From an uncultured Pelagibacteraceae bacterium (GTDB lineage: Bacteria > Pseudomonadota > Alphaproteobacteria > Pelagibacterales > Pelagibacteraceae), in contig CACAWF010000005.1 in assembly GCA_902536085.1 (NCBI GenBank), forward strand, positions 1-62,877: a DNA stretch of 62,877 bases, written 5' to 3'. The position numbers were made by a program, and so were the translations under genes. Below are positions 62,240 through 62,877 of this stretch, piece after piece; within the stretch, counting starts at the first letter, position 1; each line of letters begins with the position of its first letter. The notes below the pieces were generated by a model. It did no database searches. It was not told the origin of the DNA and saw nothing but the letters and a program-made list of their open reading frames with translations.

Positions 62240-62877
62240 ATCTTTAATAATAACGTTACTTGCATCATCAATTTTTCTTACAATAATAATTTGTATATGG
62301 AAAATATTGGCAACTTTGCAAGGTTTAAGTTTCACAAATCTTAACTTTAATTTAACTCTATTGTTATCACTCGGATTAGTTATAACTTGTGTATTTATTG
62401 GAAATAAGTTAAATCATAACTTAAAAATTTTTATATTATCCTTATTATTTACGATTTTATATACATTTTTAAATGAAAACTCCCCTGTGTGGTTTTCAGT
62501 AGGTATTTTTTTACTAATTTTATTTTTTACAAATAAATTGAAAAAATATGATTTAAAGTATTTAAATCAGGATTTTATATCTGAAAAAATTGTGTTTGAA
62601 TTTTTATCTTTATTTGCAATAGTATTTTTTGCATTAGTTATATTGTTTCCATTTTACATAATGTTTGTTACTAGCTTTAAAACGCAAACATCTTTATTAA
62701 TCAACCCAATTGACCTAAGTATTGATTTTTCAAAAAATATTTTTGAGATATTCAAGTCTTACTTTGTCATTTTCAAAACATATGATTTTGGTAGATATAT
62801 TTTTACAAGCTCGTATGTATCAGTTGGAACTGTTTTAATAACCTTATTATTTGCTATCCCTGCAGCGTATGCTGTTG
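62229..62877 (+). CDS. CUT1 sugar ABC permease (MalG type), N-terminal part
   Basis: The gene runs off the right edge; 216 residues are visible from the ATG at 62229. The normal MalG-type start (a helix with FPFYIMFVTSFKT) begins only near residue 125. It is preceded by an extension with about four hydrophobic helices (around 5-25, 40-58, 65-80 and 88-101). No coupling loop is visible yet. The extension is continuous in frame with the core, so it is not an annotation artefact of a separate ORF. Family assignment rests on the FVTSFKT motif and position. Confidence 0.8.
   Translation, partial: MKFKSLIITLLASSIFLTIIICIWKILATLQGLSFTNLNFNLTLLLSLGLVITCVFIGNKLNHNLKIFILSLLFTILYTFLNENSPVWFSVGIFLLILFFTNKLKKYDLKYLNQDFISEKIVFEFLSLFAIVFFALVILFPFYIMFVTSFKTQTSLLINPIDLSIDFSKNIFEIFKSYFVIFKTYDFGRYIFTSSYVSVGTVLITLLFAIPAAYAV

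Overview
The window is very AT-rich and almost entirely coding, with 1-4 base overlaps between neighbours, short intergenic gaps and streamlined protein lengths. The gene content and order (ppiD-trpEGDC-lexA-gltX; secG-pyrG-kdsA-eno-ftsB; lipA-ratA; cinA-pgpA-ispDF; ntrYX-trkAH; aapJQMP) are alphaproteobacterial. Low GC, genome streamlining and reliance on ABC transporters point to a marine SAR11/Pelagibacterales-type or similar AT-rich planktonic lineage such as HIMB59/AEGEAN-169. The exact clade cannot be fixed from this sequence alone.

Layout. 1-4111: 3' end of a 2-oxoglutarate oxygenase gene, livM and livG, a phytanoyl-CoA-dioxygenase-like gene and a DMT exporter. 4124-7688: a divergent pair of units, a DUF1907 (C11orf54-type) zinc protein on the minus strand and a hydratase/SDR/deacetylase-like operon on the plus strand, with a 40-residue membrane ORF overlapping its end. 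7823-8482: a (Glu-Pro)n two-helix membrane protein. 8484-16669 (minus): ppiD-trpEGDC, then a clear SOS box in front of lexA-gltX-RecB-like nuclease. 16735-23501 (plus): tpiA, secG, pyrG, kdsA, eno, ftsB, lipA, ratA and a small membrane protein. 23485-25605 (minus): cinA C-terminal domain, pgpA, ispDF. 25654-31589: ntrYX and trkAH.

31590-44696 is a glycerol and lower-glycolysis block: gpsA, glpK, a complete GlpVSTPQU-type glycerol ABC importer, gapA, pyk with a small coupled ORF, and pfk. Imported glycerol would be phosphorylated by GlpK, oxidised to dihydroxyacetone phosphate, and fed through TpiA, GapA, enolase and Pyk, all of which lie in this window. No glpD is present. The two importer ATPases GlpS and GlpT carry complementary defects that predict one working and one degenerate ATP site.

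44971-49466 is an iron-uptake unit under two Fur-box-like operators flanking a -10 element: Fe(III)-binding protein, a 56-residue CxxC protein, a flavodoxin, a permease and an ATPase. 49484-56009: tRNA-Arg, galE, zapE and the general amino acid transporter aapJQMP with a lipoprotein-type binding protein. 56004-58406: a cysteine-synthase-like enzyme, a DUF6134-like exported protein, an XRE regulator, tRNA-Asn and tRNA-Cys. 58434-62877: a CUT1-type sugar ABC transporter whose two permeases carry extra segments: a periplasmic Ig-like insert in one and an N-terminal multi-helix extension in the other. The last gene runs off the right edge.

No insertion sequence, prophage, CRISPR array, rRNA or replication origin was seen. 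Besides the annotated genes, four short ORFs (7566-7688, 41185-41358, 44689-44904, 46062-46232) look like real small proteins with differing strength of support.
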